Source: Gracilaria gracilis (lineage: Eukaryota > Rhodophyta > Florideophyceae > Gracilariales > Gracilariaceae). Taken from it: DNA of 64,000 bases. Location: positions 558,001-622,000 of the forward strand of contig JARGSG010000189.1 of the NCBI GenBank assembly GCA_030374805.1, written 5' to 3'. The number at the start of each line of letters is the position of its first letter. Position 1 is the first letter of the stretch. The notes beneath the pieces are model-generated. The model was not told the DNA's origin, did not search any database, and worked only from the letters and a program-made list of their open reading frames with translations. This document shows, in pieces, positions 53,943-64,000 of the stretch. The translations under genes and the position numbers were made by a program.

Positions 53943-56920
53943 TCCGGGTTGGTACTTTCAACGTGAGAGGTCTCGCACATAGCGAGGCCGAAGTCCACCG
54001 TGCATGGAAAGTACTAGGTTTAGACTTTCTGTGCGTTGTGGAAACATGGCAACGTCCCTCCGATGAGGTGTCGTTGGCATTGCCACATGTGAGTGTGGCG
54101 CTGGAAGCGGAGTATACGAGTCGTGCGCCGAGAGGTGGGATCACGATTTTCCATCATCAGCGCTTCTGTACGAAGGTCGTGGGCAAGTACGGCACCGCAG
54201 CATACCAAATCCTGGCACTGAGAGTTCGCCCAGATCTCAATGTGATAGGAGTATATCTTAGTCCGAGCGCTTCAGATGAGGACATAAAGGGATTCCTGGA
54301 GCGATTGAAGCCTTTGATCCGGGGTCCGACGTTACTGGCTGGGGATTGGAATGCCCGCCATGACGACTGGGATCAACGAACCAACAGGCATGGTCGCCGC
54401 CTCCGAGCGTGGATCCGCAAATGGGACCTCTTGCTGAGGGCTCCATCCGAGTTGACGCCAACGTTTCGCACCCCAAATGGTTCGAGTGTAGTGGATTTCT
54501 TCATCTCGAAGCGAGTGTCTGTTCGAAATGTGGCAACAACCAGTGGATCGTGGGATGCAGTCTCGGATCACAACATGGTTGTTGCCGACATTGACTGGAT
54601 GACAACTCAATTCTCACCTCGAAAACCGAAGATTTCGAGGGCGCAACTCAAATGCGTGGACAGTATCGAAGACGCTCAGACATATTACAAAGCCAATTTG
54701 CCTAATGTGGCTTCTCGTTTTGACCACGCAACCTCAGAAGAGGATCTGGAGGATGCATGTTGCCAACTCGTGGACACAATCAGTAGCCCCTGGATCACTT
54801 CCGTATCAATGCGTCCTGACCGCTATCGCTTCTTCTGGGATTCTAGTCTTGACCGGTTGAGTCGTGTGCGATCTACATATTACAAACGGTGGAAACGAAG
54901 TAGCAACATTCAAATGTGGAATGTGTACAAGGTGATTGACCGATTCATTAAACGTCGTTGTCGAGCAAAGAAGAGACAACTGTTGGACGAATTTCTTGAT
55001 ACCGCCGAGGACGAAACAGCATCTCAAACAGTGAATCGAATCAACTCGGTGATGAAATTACGATCTCAGCATAGCGCACGGGCACTGGAACGTGGAAATC
55101 CATTAGACCCACAGGACTACGCTGAGTTTATTGCCGAGTACCAGCCACCCGAATGTGGGGTGAAAGCAGTCACATTTGATGTTCCGAACTCGTTCCGGAT
55201 TGCATTGGAAAAATCGATCAAGGATGCAAAGAAGGGAAGATCGATTGGGCGCGATAACGTGGCATCGGAAATGCTACAGGTGAGTCCAACTTTGTGCGCT
55301 TCCACGCTTCTCAAGCTGTGGCGAGCGTGTGGCAAGTTGGCATATCTACCATCAACGTTGCGGCAGACACGTATATCGCCCATATACAAGAAAGGCGACA
55401 TCTCGGTACCATCCAACTACCGACCGATCTCTATTCTGTCGCACTTGCGCAAAGCAATTTCGACTGCATTAAACTCGATCGTGATGAACTATATCGAGTT
55501 TCATGAGTACCAGTATGGGTTCTCAAAGTACAATGGAACAGAACAGTCGATTGTGGAGGTGAGTAACATCATCACAAACGGCCACTCGCGTGTGGCAGTA
55601 CTGGATCTAACGAAGGCGTACGACAAAGTTAACCGAAAACTATTGTCGCAAGTGTGCGCATCCAGGCTACAACCGAAGCATGCGGCAATGACTACTTTGC
55701 TGCTGCAACCAGTCAACGCTTTCATAAATGGAAATTGGAAAGATGAACAAGTACAAATGACTCTTGGAGTGCCTCAAGGTGACCCATTCAGCTGTACATT
55801 GTTCAACATGTATATTGATTCCATGCTATATCGAGTGCAGGAGGTGCCATATCATGTGTCGGATCGAGGTGCAAGTGCATTTGCCGACGATGTGATTCTG
55901 ATGGCAAAGACTGATAGCGGGCTGCAACTACTGCTAGACATATGCAGTAGTTGGGGCAAAGAAATGCAAATGCCGTGGAACACTGCAGACGGCAAGTCGA
56001 TAGTACTGCAACTGCCTGCAGACCAAAATCAGTCTGCAATATTCACACTTGCTGGTGATAAGCTGAGCGTGGTACGTAGTGCAGTATATCTGGGGGTGTC
56101 TCTAAACACCAATGGAGTAAAAACCGACAAGCACATGGAACGCGTACAAAATGCTCAACGTCGATTGGGAAGCCTAGCCGGTGCTGGTCTGCACCGGAAT
56201 GGATTTGATACGCGGAGCTGTGTGAGTTTGTACCGCGTATTCGTGAGGTCGATTTACGAATATGCGTTGCATCTTGTACCGCTCACGCCTCATTTGGAAA
56301 TGGCGATAGTGAAGCTTGAAGCAACGTTCTTCAAACTGATTCTTGGAAAAATGGCATCTCGGTTTGGAACATATCGGGTGCCGATGATGCGTGCACTTTG
56401 TCGTTTAGAGTTTGCGGCTCTGCGACGAATTGTGCTCGCCTCCAAACGTCTACGGCATTATCAATCGTGTCGTGAGACGGCATTGAACCTTGAATTGGAA
56501 CACAGATCGCGACAGTTGAAGGTGAACCGGGCATGTCGGCAGCTGTCGCCGTATAATGCACATCCTTCAATTTCAGCACTACGAGCTGAAATTGATAATG
56601 TGTGTACAAAAGGAATAGGAAGAATACGGGATGCGGAGTGGAAACTTGCCTCGGCAAGACGCGTTCGCAAAATCCCGTGTGCTGCGAATGGAAAATACCC
56701 ACCCGTTCTTCGGTTGCGCAAAGTTTCGCACCGAATGATGGGTATCCGATGGTACTTCAATGAGTTCCCAGCGAACCCAATGGAGGCACGTGATGTACTT
56801 GGGCACGAGTACTGGAAGTACGGAAGACTGAAGGTACTACTCGGAATGGAAGATTGGTCACCTGGAGAGAGACAGGAGGCGACCGAAATACTAGATGTAT
56901 TGGAAGAAGCACAGTTGTAA
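53939..56920 (+). CDS. LINE ORF2: EEP endonuclease-reverse transcriptase, intact
   Basis: About 993 codons, TAA at 56918-56920. Endonuclease at residues 1-220: FNVRG, VVETWQ, LAGDWNARH, VVDFFIS and VSDHNMV give the Asn, Glu, Asp and His catalytic set. RT at about 420-700: IYKKGD, YRPISIL, LDLTKAYDKVN, LGVPQGDPFS, FADDVILMAK and YLGVSLN. The C-terminal 280 residues are basic and have no RNase H or zinc motif. There is no AUG at the start: the frame opens after a TGA at 53930-53932 and the ORF1 TGA is at 53940-53942, so translation must start or shift within ten bases (GTG at 53939 is a candidate). Only complete ORF2 in the window and the likeliest source of LINE activity. Confidence 0.93.
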   Translation: MIRVGTFNVRGLAHSEAEVHRAWKVLGLDFLCVVETWQRPSDEVSLALPHVSVALEAEYTSRAPRGGITIFHHQRFCTKVVGKYGTAAYQILALRVRPDLNVIGVYLSPSASDEDIKGFLERLKPLIRGPTLLAGDWNARHDDWDQRTNRHGRRLRAWIRKWDLLLRAPSELTPTFRTPNGSSVVDFFISKRVSVRNVATTSGSWDAVSDHNMVVADIDWMTTQFSPRKPKISRAQLKCVDSIEDAQTYYKANLPNVASRFDHATSEEDLEDACCQLVDTISSPWITSVSMRPDRYRFFWDSSLDRLSRVRSTYYKRWKRSSNIQMWNVYKVIDRFIKRRCRAKKRQLLDEFLDTAEDETASQTVNRINSVMKLRSQHSARALERGNPLDPQDYAEFIAEYQPPECGVKAVTFDVPNSFRIALEKSIKDAKKGRSIGRDNVASEMLQVSPTLCASTLLKLWRACGKLAYLPSTLRQTRISPIYKKGDISVPSNYRPISILSHLRKAISTALNSIVMNYIEFHEYQYGFSKYNGTEQSIVEVSNIITNGHSRVAVLDLTKAYDKVNRKLLSQVCASRLQPKHAAMTTLLLQPVNAFINGNWKDEQVQMTLGVPQGDPFSCTLFNMYIDSMLYRVQEVPYHVSDRGASAFADDVILMAKTDSGLQLLLDICSSWGKEMQMPWNTADGKSIVLQLPADQNQSAIFTLAGDKLSVVRSAVYLGVSLNTNGVKTDKHMERVQNAQRRLGSLAGAGLHRNGFDTRSCVSLYRVFVRSIYEYALHLVPLTPHLEMAIVKLEATFFKLILGKMASRFGTYRVPMMRALCRLEFAALRRIVLASKRLRHYQSCRETALNLELEHRSRQLKVNRACRQLSPYNAHPSISALRAEIDNVCTKGIGRIRDAEWKLASARRVRKIPCAANGKYPPVLRLRKVSHRMMGIRWYFNEFPANPMEARDVLGHEYWKYGRLKVLLGMEDWSPGERQEATEILDVLEEAQL

Positions 56921-57065
56921 ATCTGTGCTATAAGTAGTAAGAATGATTGCGTTGGTTCGTAATTGACCAAGTTAGTTTACACCTTGACAGTGTTACCCTG
57001 CTGCTCTTCATGGGACATTGGGAACACTATAAATAAAAAGCAATTGATTGAAAAAAAAAAAAAAA
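56921..57065 (+). other. LINE L10 3'UTR and poly(A) tail
   Basis: Same 3'UTR as L2, with AATAAA and a pure A run followed at once by copia-B (ATCGATCTGACC). Confidence 0.9.
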
Positions 57066-57804
57066 TCGATCTGACCAAGTCCATGAGTGTTCGGTTGAAC
57101 CTTTCGGCATGCCCATTCTGCTGTGGATTGTACGGCACAGTTCGCTGATGTTCAATACCTTGGCGCTCGAGTTCTTTCCGAAAACGATTGGACAGATACT
57201 CACCACCGTTGTCAGTGCGCAATGCACGTAGCGCACTCTCACGTGCGGTGATGGTTTTCAACTTTCGTCCAGTCTGGTTTTCCACAAACTTGAGCCACCT
57301 CATGAACATTTGGAACACCTCATCTTTGGTTTTGAGCATGTACAAGAAGCAATACCTGCTGTGGTCGTCGATGAATGTGACAAAATAGTGCGAGCCTCCC
57401 AAGGATTTCACACTCACTGGATCCGAAACGTCCGAGTGGACAAGGTCCAGTACGTGTTCTGCTCGTTCCCCTCCTTGCTTGGGAGTCGGAGCACGAGTTG
57501 CCTTTCCTACTACACACGAGCCACACACATCCAGCTTCTGTGCCAAATCCACATTCAGCCCTGATACAACCTCATTGCGAGCCATCTGCTTAATGCCTTC
57601 CACATTCACATGAGCCATTCGAGCATGCCAAAGAGACAGATCTGACACAAGAGCGCTGTCCACATCTGTACGCTGTTCGGCTGCAGTGCGAAGGTAGTAC
57701 AGGCCTTTGAAACGGGACCCGGAGGCAACCACTTTCGACCCTTTGTAAACACATACCTTCTCTCTTTCAAACACTACCTTGCAGCCCAGATCACAGATCG
57801 CCGA
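57066..57804 (-). pseudogene. copia-B GAG-pre-integrase and integrase fragment
   Basis: One open frame on the minus strand from SAICDLGCKVMFERE through LWHARMAHVNVEG, LDVCGSCVVGKA, integrase HSDVSDPVS (first Asp), FVTFIDDHSRY, RTDNGGEYLS (second Asp) and NPQQNGHAERFNRT (Glu) to LMDLVRS. The zinc and DDE residues are all present, the best copia-B integrase in the window. It is cut by L10 on the left and by the copia-A LTR on the right. Confidence 0.92.
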
Positions 57805-58517
57805 TGTTGATGTTGTGACATGGTCGAGTGCCTGTCAGTCCCTCAGGTTGGTCTCGGACTACTTGGAAGTAAAGTTGCAGGGGACGATGGGCACTTTTGG
57901 GCACCCTCTTCGCAAAAGCGCATATGCGCCTCTGCTCAACCCCAACGTGAAACGGCAATATGATTGGCTACTGCAAATGTCCTTGTGCAACGTGGTGTCT
58001 ACAAGTGCCATGGATTGTATGGAGAGTTATGGTGGTATGGGCCAAGTGGAGCTCTGTGATTGGACGAGGCGTAGAGTAGTAGACTGACTATGCAGATAGC
58101 GAGGATGTGCGTTTCTAGGCTGGAATGGGCGGTTTGCATGCAATATGCGATTCTGGGATGCGCAAGGCGGTTGTAGTGCCGCCATGCAAAATGATGATTT
58201 TTTAGATCTGGTTCTGAATCAAAGGACTGGCAATGGATTTGTAGTGTTGATTGATTTAGTTATTTGAAATTGTTGTACTCTAGTTTGCGCGCGCTTTCCG
58301 TGTACAACTGCACACACGTGCAACTTGTAACGACCGTCGTCGTCGCTTGCTGCGATGACGGTGAAGCGCGCACTAGGGTATTTGTAGGTTGCGATCGACG
58401 ACCCTCGAGTAAACGGGTCGACCTAAGGCCGTCAACCTTCACTTGTTTTACTTTCTCTTTCTTCCATATCCATCTCTACTTACTTCCCTTTCTACCCTAC
58501 CTGCGTGCGTATCGTTA
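57805..58517 (+). repeat. copia-A 5' LTR (right copy)
   Basis: 713 bp, TGTTGATGTTGTG to GCGTATCGTTA, followed without gap by GGTTATGGGCCCAGAGC (58518-58534), the primer site. Confidence 0.92.
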
Positions 58518-58534
58518 GGTTATGGGCCCAGAGC

Positions 58535-59525
58535 GTCGACAACTTGCAGACGTCGCGCTCATTTCTTACTTACTACTTTTCTTTGGATTCAAGAAGTTTT
58601 CCTCTCTGCGTTAGAGTACCCCGCTGCTTTCTCTCTGGCGCATGGTGAACACATATCGCGTTTGTTAGTAAACCGCCGGCTCGAGACAAGGGAGACAGCA
58701 AATCCTGCTCTGCGTCCGTGGAGTACGGAGGTGGATGAAACGGGCTTGGAAGCGTAGGAGCGACCGTACTGCGCCGAAAGACCGAGCTACTTTCTCGTAA
58801 GAGACCAGCAAGGGTTTAACTGGGAAACGTGTATCTCGACTAGTACCCTCCTTGGGACGTCTCGTAGGGACTAACAGCGCCTCGCTCTGAAGTACGCAGA
58901 GCTTGGTAGGTGATCAAATCGTGCCTCACCCGGGGAGAGTAACCGGGGACCAGGGGTTCGGACCCACAGGGTAGCGGAGGTAGTTTCTCCTGTCAGTGCG
59001 CCCGCTTTAGAAGTATCATCATCATTCCGGGTTCGAGTTGTACCTCACCCGTGAGCTTGCTCCAGGCGTCCAGTCTCCGAACTCCGCCTGTGATGGCGTA
59101 CGGGACGCGTCCCGACGAGCGTTGCAGACTACCCCACAGTCTCCGCTGGCGTCCTCGCTGTTGAGTGTTGAGCTTGACTCCACTCCAGCCCCTCCTTTAT
59201 TTGCTTGTGGGGAAGTGGCATTGTATCCTTCACTCTGCCCTTTCTTTTCCGGGTTGGTTTTCTCTCACCCGTGAGTATACTCCAAGCGTCGAGTTCCACT
59301 CCGCTTGTGATCGCGTACTGGACGCGTCCAGACGAGCGTTGCAGACTTCGTTACAGAGTCTCCGCTGGCGTCCTAGCTGTTTAGTGTTGAGTCCTTACTC
59401 CACTCCAGCCCTACCCTCCTTTGTGACGGAAGAATTGCTTCCCTCACGCGGCTTCTCTCATTCCTTCGTTTTTCTTCTACTTGTGAAATCCTTTGTACTC
59501 GAGGTTGGTAATTCTGTTTTGGAAC
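58535..59525 (+). other. copia-A leader with tandem repeats (right copy)
   Basis: Non-coding leader. Two units start near 59029 and 59251 with GGGTT and share ACTCCGC.TGTGAT.GCGTAC, a palindrome, GACGAGCGTTGCAGACT and TTGACTCCACTCCAGCCC. Palindromes at 59101-59114 and 59318-59331. Confidence 0.75.
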
Positions 59526-62500
59526 AGGTCGGCCTCGGAAGTTGAGTCTGAAACCAACTCTGGTGTCAAGATCCCACGCTTTCATGGTAAGCGTGGGGAA
59601 GATTATACCCTTTGGCGCCACCGCCTTTGTGCCGCATGCCGAATCAAAGGTGTCTGGAACGTTGTGGTATCAAGTTCAGAGCAATCCTCAACAGCTGCTA
59701 CTATCCAAGATACGGCTCCAAGTAGCTCTCAAAGCAGCTCTCGTATCATGGCGAAACGGGAGAAAGCATGTGCTATCATTATTTGTGCACTTGGTGATTC
59801 TCCTCTACGAGTTGTAATGGATGTTGATGATGATCCGGGACGCATGCTTGAACTGCTCGATGCACGCTACGCCTCCAATCGCACAGTCTCTCGGATCGCC
59901 GTACAAACGCAACTATTCCGTATGTCGTACAGTGGTCAGCACATGTCAGAATATGTGGACCAGTTCACTGCCCTGTTCTCGCAGTTGGATCGCATGGGCA
60001 AGGACGCTGCTATTCCGGAATCTCACAAGGCCCCGATGCTACTTGCCTCTATTGACCCCAGCTGCTCATTGGAGTCCACGGCAGCCGCACTTCGCACCAA
60101 GGACATATCTGATCTTACTTGGGACTATGTTGCAACAACTCTAATTGACGAGTATAATGCACGACAGATGGTTTCGGGAAGTTCTGGTCGCACTCGCACT
60201 CGCAAGAAAGGCAAGACCAAAGGCTCTGGAAGCTTCAAATCCTCTTCCGGCCCTGTCAGTCTGGACCACAAGGACGGTGACAACTCAGATGGTCACACCC
60301 ACAACGAGTCTTCGGGGCGTGCGTATGCTGCCGCTACCAGTAATGGTTACCATTGTACCTTCTGTGATCGTGATGGACACACTGTTGATCGATGTCACAT
60401 GAACCCCGACAACCCTGACAATCACTTGCCCAAGAGCATTCTTGACAAGTTGAAGGTGAGGTCTAAGGATAAACCAGGAAGTTCCAAGCCATCGTCAAGG
60501 TCGTCCGGAAAGTCCTCAAAGATTGAAATCGCAGGAATGTCCGTGGAGAAGTCTACCGTACTCCCACCAGCAGAGAGGGTTATGGACACATATGCAGACA
60601 GTGGTGCAACATCGCACTTCTTTTTCTCCAAGTCTGTATTTGTCCCCAGTTCGTTGCATGAAGTTAACGAAAGAACCATATTGCTGGCTGATAAGTCTAC
60701 TGTGACTGCTACACAACGAGGTGATGTCATACTACCGTTCGAGAATGCGAACTTGCGTCTCACAGATGCACTCTTGGTTCCGGATCTCGAATATAACTTG
60801 GTGTCTGTGGGACGTATGGCTGATAAGGGCATCGAGTCTTTCTTCCGTGCTCGCGATGTGCGTCTCACGCATGTTGATGGGTTTGTTATTGGATGCGGTC
60901 AAAGAGATAAACGGTCAGGTTTGTACACTCTGCCTGATCCACTCACGAAAGTTAACTCTAGGCATGCCCTTTCTGCACGCGACAATGACTTGGCTCAACT
61001 ATGGCATCGACGACTCGCGCATATCAACCCAAGAGACTTGCAGGTTGTGCACAAGTATGCCAATGGAGTGCCGAAGCTGGCTCAAATGGAGGAGGTCTGT
61101 CGCCCATGCCGACTTGGAAAGGCCCACAAACTTCCGTTCTTAGGCAAGTTTGATCGTGCCACTGGTGTCGGAGACATTGTGCACTCTGATATCCTAGGGC
61201 CCTTGCTCCCGTCATTTCCAGATCACTTCCAATACGCGTCAGCCTTCATTGATGAACACTCTAGGTATGCATTAGTAGGGTTCATGGTACACCGAAGTGA
61301 ACTTGCAGAAGTATATGCGGCTGTAGCACAGAAGCTCCAGCAGCTTGGAGGAGGTCAAATTGTCAAAGTGCACTCAGATAATGCAGAAGAGTACATTGCT
61401 CTGCAGGAGAACTCTGCAAACGGTCTCCAAGGAACCTCGTTTTCACCTCCGTACACCCCTGAGCACAATGCAATAGCAGAGCGCATTAATCGCACAATGG
61501 AGGAAGCTGCTCGAGCGTTGTTGCTACAGGCCAATCTGCCAGAATGTTTATGGCCGTATGCGTTGAAGCACGTTATATATGTGCGCAACAGAGTTTCCCA
61601 CTCTACCACTGGATCCACTCCGTACTTTCTTGTAACTGATTCCACACCTTCTTTGAAGAATGTTCGAGTGTTTGGGTGTCCGGCGTACGTACTAAAGATG
61701 AACCCGGACACCAAGTTCGAGTCTCGTGCACTGGAAGGGGTGTACTTGCAGACTCTTGAGCATGGTGTCTACGATGTTCTAGTAACAGATGAAGATGAAA
61801 TACCACGTATTATCAAGTCTCGACATGTGACTTTTGATGAGTCATCCTTCCCTGGTGCGTCCTATCTGACGGGCTACATGGATGATGAGATCGCTTCTGA
61901 TGAAGACTTCAGTTGCAACTCGGAATGCAAGAGTGACAGCGAGCACTCCGGTGAGATTTGCATTGACGAAGTGGTCGACGATGATGTTGGTTCTGAACTG
62001 CAGGAAAGTCATGCACCTGAATTGCACACTGACAGCACGGGTGAAGCTGATGATGTCGATAATAATGAACTCACCGGTAGTGAAGGTGAGGATGACAACC
62101 AGGATGAATCCACCACGGAGGAGCCTAATGAGCCAACTGGCTCACAACCTGAGTCCCGGTACCCGCGACGAACACGCCGCGCACCTACACGGTGGTGGAA
62201 CATGGCTGGCGCTGCCACATCGCAAACAGTTGAAGTGAATACAAGTGATGAACCGACTTTGAAGGAAGCCATGTGTGCGTCTCCATTGGAGAAGAGCTTA
62301 TGGGAGACTGCGATCGAAGAAGAACTGGCCTCTCTTGAGAGCAAGGGTACATGGGTACCTGATCATTCTCCCGCATCGCAACCTCTGCCAACCCATATCG
62401 TCCTGAAAGTGAAGCGGAATGCAGATGGGTCGGTTGAGCGCTTCAAGTCTCGTGTTGTTGCTGGTGGAAATCACCAGACTTTTGGTCAGGACTACATGGA

Positions 62501-63236
62501 GACTTATGCACCAGTTGTGTCTTTCAACCTGGTTCGTATGTTCCTGTACCTCACCCTGTGCCTCCAGATGTTTGTTGCTCAAGTGGACGTGAAGACTGCC
62601 TTCCTGAATGAAGAGCTGAGGGAGGATGTTTGGGTCACGTCTCCACGTGGTGTGCCTTGGCTGAAGCCATGCTGTTACAAGTTGGTGAAAGCCATGTACG
62701 GACTTAAGCAGGCTCACCTGGCTTGGCATACAAAGTTCAGTCAAGATCTCAAGGACTTAGGATTTGAAGAACTCCCTAGTGCTCCGTGTGTGTTTAGGCG
62801 CCGCATTGGGCACAACGCGTACGTATACATCCTTGTTTACGTTGATGACCTCCTGGTTTTCGCACCAACTGCTGCGCAACGTGCGTCACTCTTGGAGGAG
62901 CTCAAAGGATTGTACGAACTTCGAGTTCAAGATCGAGTGAGCTTCTACCTTGGCGTTGAGTTGACTTGGGCAGCGGATTCTGAGGGTCAACTTACGGGCC
63001 TCAAGCTTGGACAGCCGCTTTACATCGAGGGAGTGCTACGCCGATTCGGACTGCACAACTCCAAGCCAGCTCCCAGTCCAATGGTGGAGTCGTTTTTCTC
63101 ATCAATAGCAGCGGAGGAGGACAAGACTGCCAAGGATGTGCAACTATATCAGCAGATGATTGGGTCCTTGCTGTACTTGGCATTGCGCACGAGACTTGAT
63201 ATTCTTGCTCCAGTCCTTATCCTTGCACGACTCTAG
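59526..63236 (+). pseudogene. copia-A gag-pol polyprotein (right copy)
   Basis: Same domains as the minus copy: Gag IPRFHGKRGEDYTLW; knuckle CTFCDRDGHTVDRC near 60355; protease YADSGATSH near 60592; integrase HSDILGP near 61180, VHSDNAEEY near 61370 and YTPEHNAIAER near 61455; RT VDVKTAFLNE near 62585 and VYVDDLLVF near 62840. The start codon is AGG (59526) where the other two copies have ATG, and the alternative AUGs lie far inside Gag. The frame ends at TAG 63234-63236, where the duplicated downstream copy has CAG. Without these changes it would be open to the window end except for the duplication. Confidence 0.93.
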
Positions 63237-63590
63237 AACGCTCCCACAGCATACTGTAACAGAGCTGCGAAGCGAGTATTACGGTACCTGCGTGGGACGT
63301 GTGGCCATGGGTTGCTCTACCGACCTGGATCTCTGAACTTGAACGCCTTTGTGGAGGACAAGACTGCCAAGGATGTGCAACTATATCAGCAGATGATTGG
63401 GTCCTTGCTGTACTTGGCATTGCGCACGAGACTAGATATTCTTGCTCCAGTCCTTATCCTTGCACGACTCCAGAACGCTCCCACAGCATACTGTCACAGA
63501 GCTGCGAAGCGAGTACTACGGTACCTGCGTGGGACGTGTGGCCATGGGTTGCTCTACCGACCTGCATCTCTGAACTTGAACGCCTTTGTG
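63117..63590 (+). repeat. 237-bp tandem duplication in copia-A RNase H region
   Basis: Units 63117-63353 and 63354-63590 share the run from GAGGACAAGACTGCC to GAACGCCTTTGTGGA. The length is a multiple of three (79 codons), so the frame is kept. The units differ at about five bases, including TAG in the first and CAG in the second. The minus copy (15750-15990) has a single unit. Confidence 0.9.
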
Positions 63591-64000
63591 GACTCCGACT
63601 ATGCTGGTGACACTAGTGATCGTAAGTCAATGTCCGGATATGTGATCAAACTAGGATCGGCCACTTGCTTCTTCGGTGCGAGAAAGCAAGCATCGATTGC
63701 GCTCTCCACTGGAGAAGCGGAGTACTACGCATTGACCATGGCTGCTCAAGAGGTTATCTGGATATCGCGAGTGCTTCGGGAGAGCGGGTTTGATGTGAAC
63801 GAGAAGGTCCCCATTCGCTCGGACAATCAATGTGCCATTGATTGGGCTGCTGGTGAGCGATGCCCTTCTGGACGTGCCAAACATATTGACGTGAAGCTTC
63901 ATTTCATCAGACACATGGTGAAGGACAATGTCATTGCTGTGGACTATGTTCCTAGTGAGCTAAACGATGCTGATATCTTAACCAAACCGGTGAGCCCTGC
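63591..64000 (+). pseudogene. copia-A RNase H C-terminal part, cut by window end
   Basis: Encodes DSDYAGDTSDRKSMSGYV, STGEAEYYALTMAAQEV, SDNQCAIDW and HIDVKLHFIRHMVKD, the conserved copia RNase H end, to ILTKPVSPA where the window stops. Confidence 0.92.

Larger units (their letters stand above)
53040..57065 (+). mobile_element. LINE copy L10 with intact ORF2
   Basis: 4 kb copy, truncated inside ORF1, with intact ORF2, 3'UTR and a 17-base A tail. It lies in copia-B in the opposite orientation; the flanks are RNase H end (left) and integrase (right), so about 2.3 kb of copia-B pol is missing at the site. No duplication is seen, consistent with a deletion at insertion. Confidence 0.93.
57805..64000 (+). 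mobile_element. copia-A element running off the window
   Basis: 5' LTR, leader and gag-pol through RNase H; the 3' LTR would lie beyond the end. It inserted in copia-B next to CGCCGA. It differs from the complete minus copy by scattered substitutions, a lost start codon, one nonsense codon and a 237-bp duplication. Confidence 0.95.

Noticed and set aside
63117..63590. An assembly-induced collapse or expansion
   Set aside because: The two units differ at about five bases including the stop, so both must exist as distinct sequence, although read support should still be confirmed.
1..64000. Host protein genes with introns, rRNA, CRISPR arrays or bacterial operons
   Set aside because: All long frames belong to transposable elements, no spaced repeats of CRISPR type exist, and I found no ribosomal RNA segment or splice-site-bounded exon set.

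Overview
The window looks like a eukaryotic heterochromatin-like block built almost entirely of transposable elements nested in one another. I see no convincing host gene, rRNA, tRNA gene or CRISPR array. A eukaryotic source follows from the element types: poly(A)-tailed non-LTR retrotransposons (LINEs), Ty1/copia and chromodomain Ty3/gypsy LTR retrotransposons, a pogo/Tc1-mariner DNA transposon and a TRIM-like miniature retroelement. The gypsy Gag resembles what I remember from oomycetes or other filamentous protists, but that is an impression and the species cannot be fixed from this sequence.

Recurring families, with names local to this annotation: (1) one LINE family in ten copies (L1 to L10), full length about 6.4 kb, with a 1.07 kb 5'UTR, a zinc-ribbon ORF1, an endonuclease-RT ORF2 and a tail ending in AATAAAAAGCAATTGATTG plus poly(A). 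(2) copia-A, 713-bp LTRs and a single gag-pol frame; one copy complete between its LTRs (14542-21268, minus), one 5' part (35345-37820, plus) and one running off the window (57805-64000, plus). (3) copia-B, 800-bp LTR, present only as broken pieces. (4) one gypsy chromovirus (38966-51308, minus) with 852/856-bp LTRs and a TSD. (5) one pogo-like transposon (9770-11835). (6) one tandem TRIM-like element (14241-21580).

Layout: 1-1047 LINE RT fragment and a copia-B LTR piece; 1048-7441 full-length LINE L2 (+); 7442-12653 the 5' part of LINE L3 (-) with the pogo element inside; 12654-22240 copia-B pol (+) split by the TRIM, whose middle LTR is split by complete copia-A; 22241-33496 a block entirely in minus orientation, L4, copia-B, L5, L6, L7; 33497-35344 copia-B (+) holding an LTR-B insert and a 112-bp SINE-like insert; 35345-38693 truncated copia-A (+) joined to a copia-B 5' end (-); 38694-52032 LINE L8 (-) split by the chromovirus, which itself contains LINE L9; 52033-57804 copia-B (-) split by LINE L10, whose ORF2 is intact; 57805-64000 copia-A (+).

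How the parts act: the LINE ORF2 in L10 (53939-56920) has all visible endonuclease and RT motifs, so it may be the source of mobilisation for the truncated copies. Target-site duplications date the nest: copia-B < TRIM (CTAAG) < copia-A (CTCTC); LINE L8 < chromovirus (ATCAC) < LINE L9 (GCGT); LINE L3 < pogo (TA). The points I find most interesting are a 599-codon antisense gene in the chromovirus, the tandem TRIM with a half-tRNA-type primer site, a LINE ORF2 with no AUG, covarying palindromes in the copia-A leader, and the one-directional LINE/copia concatemer. Many frameshifts are one-base changes in homopolymers and could be either decay or long-read assembly error.
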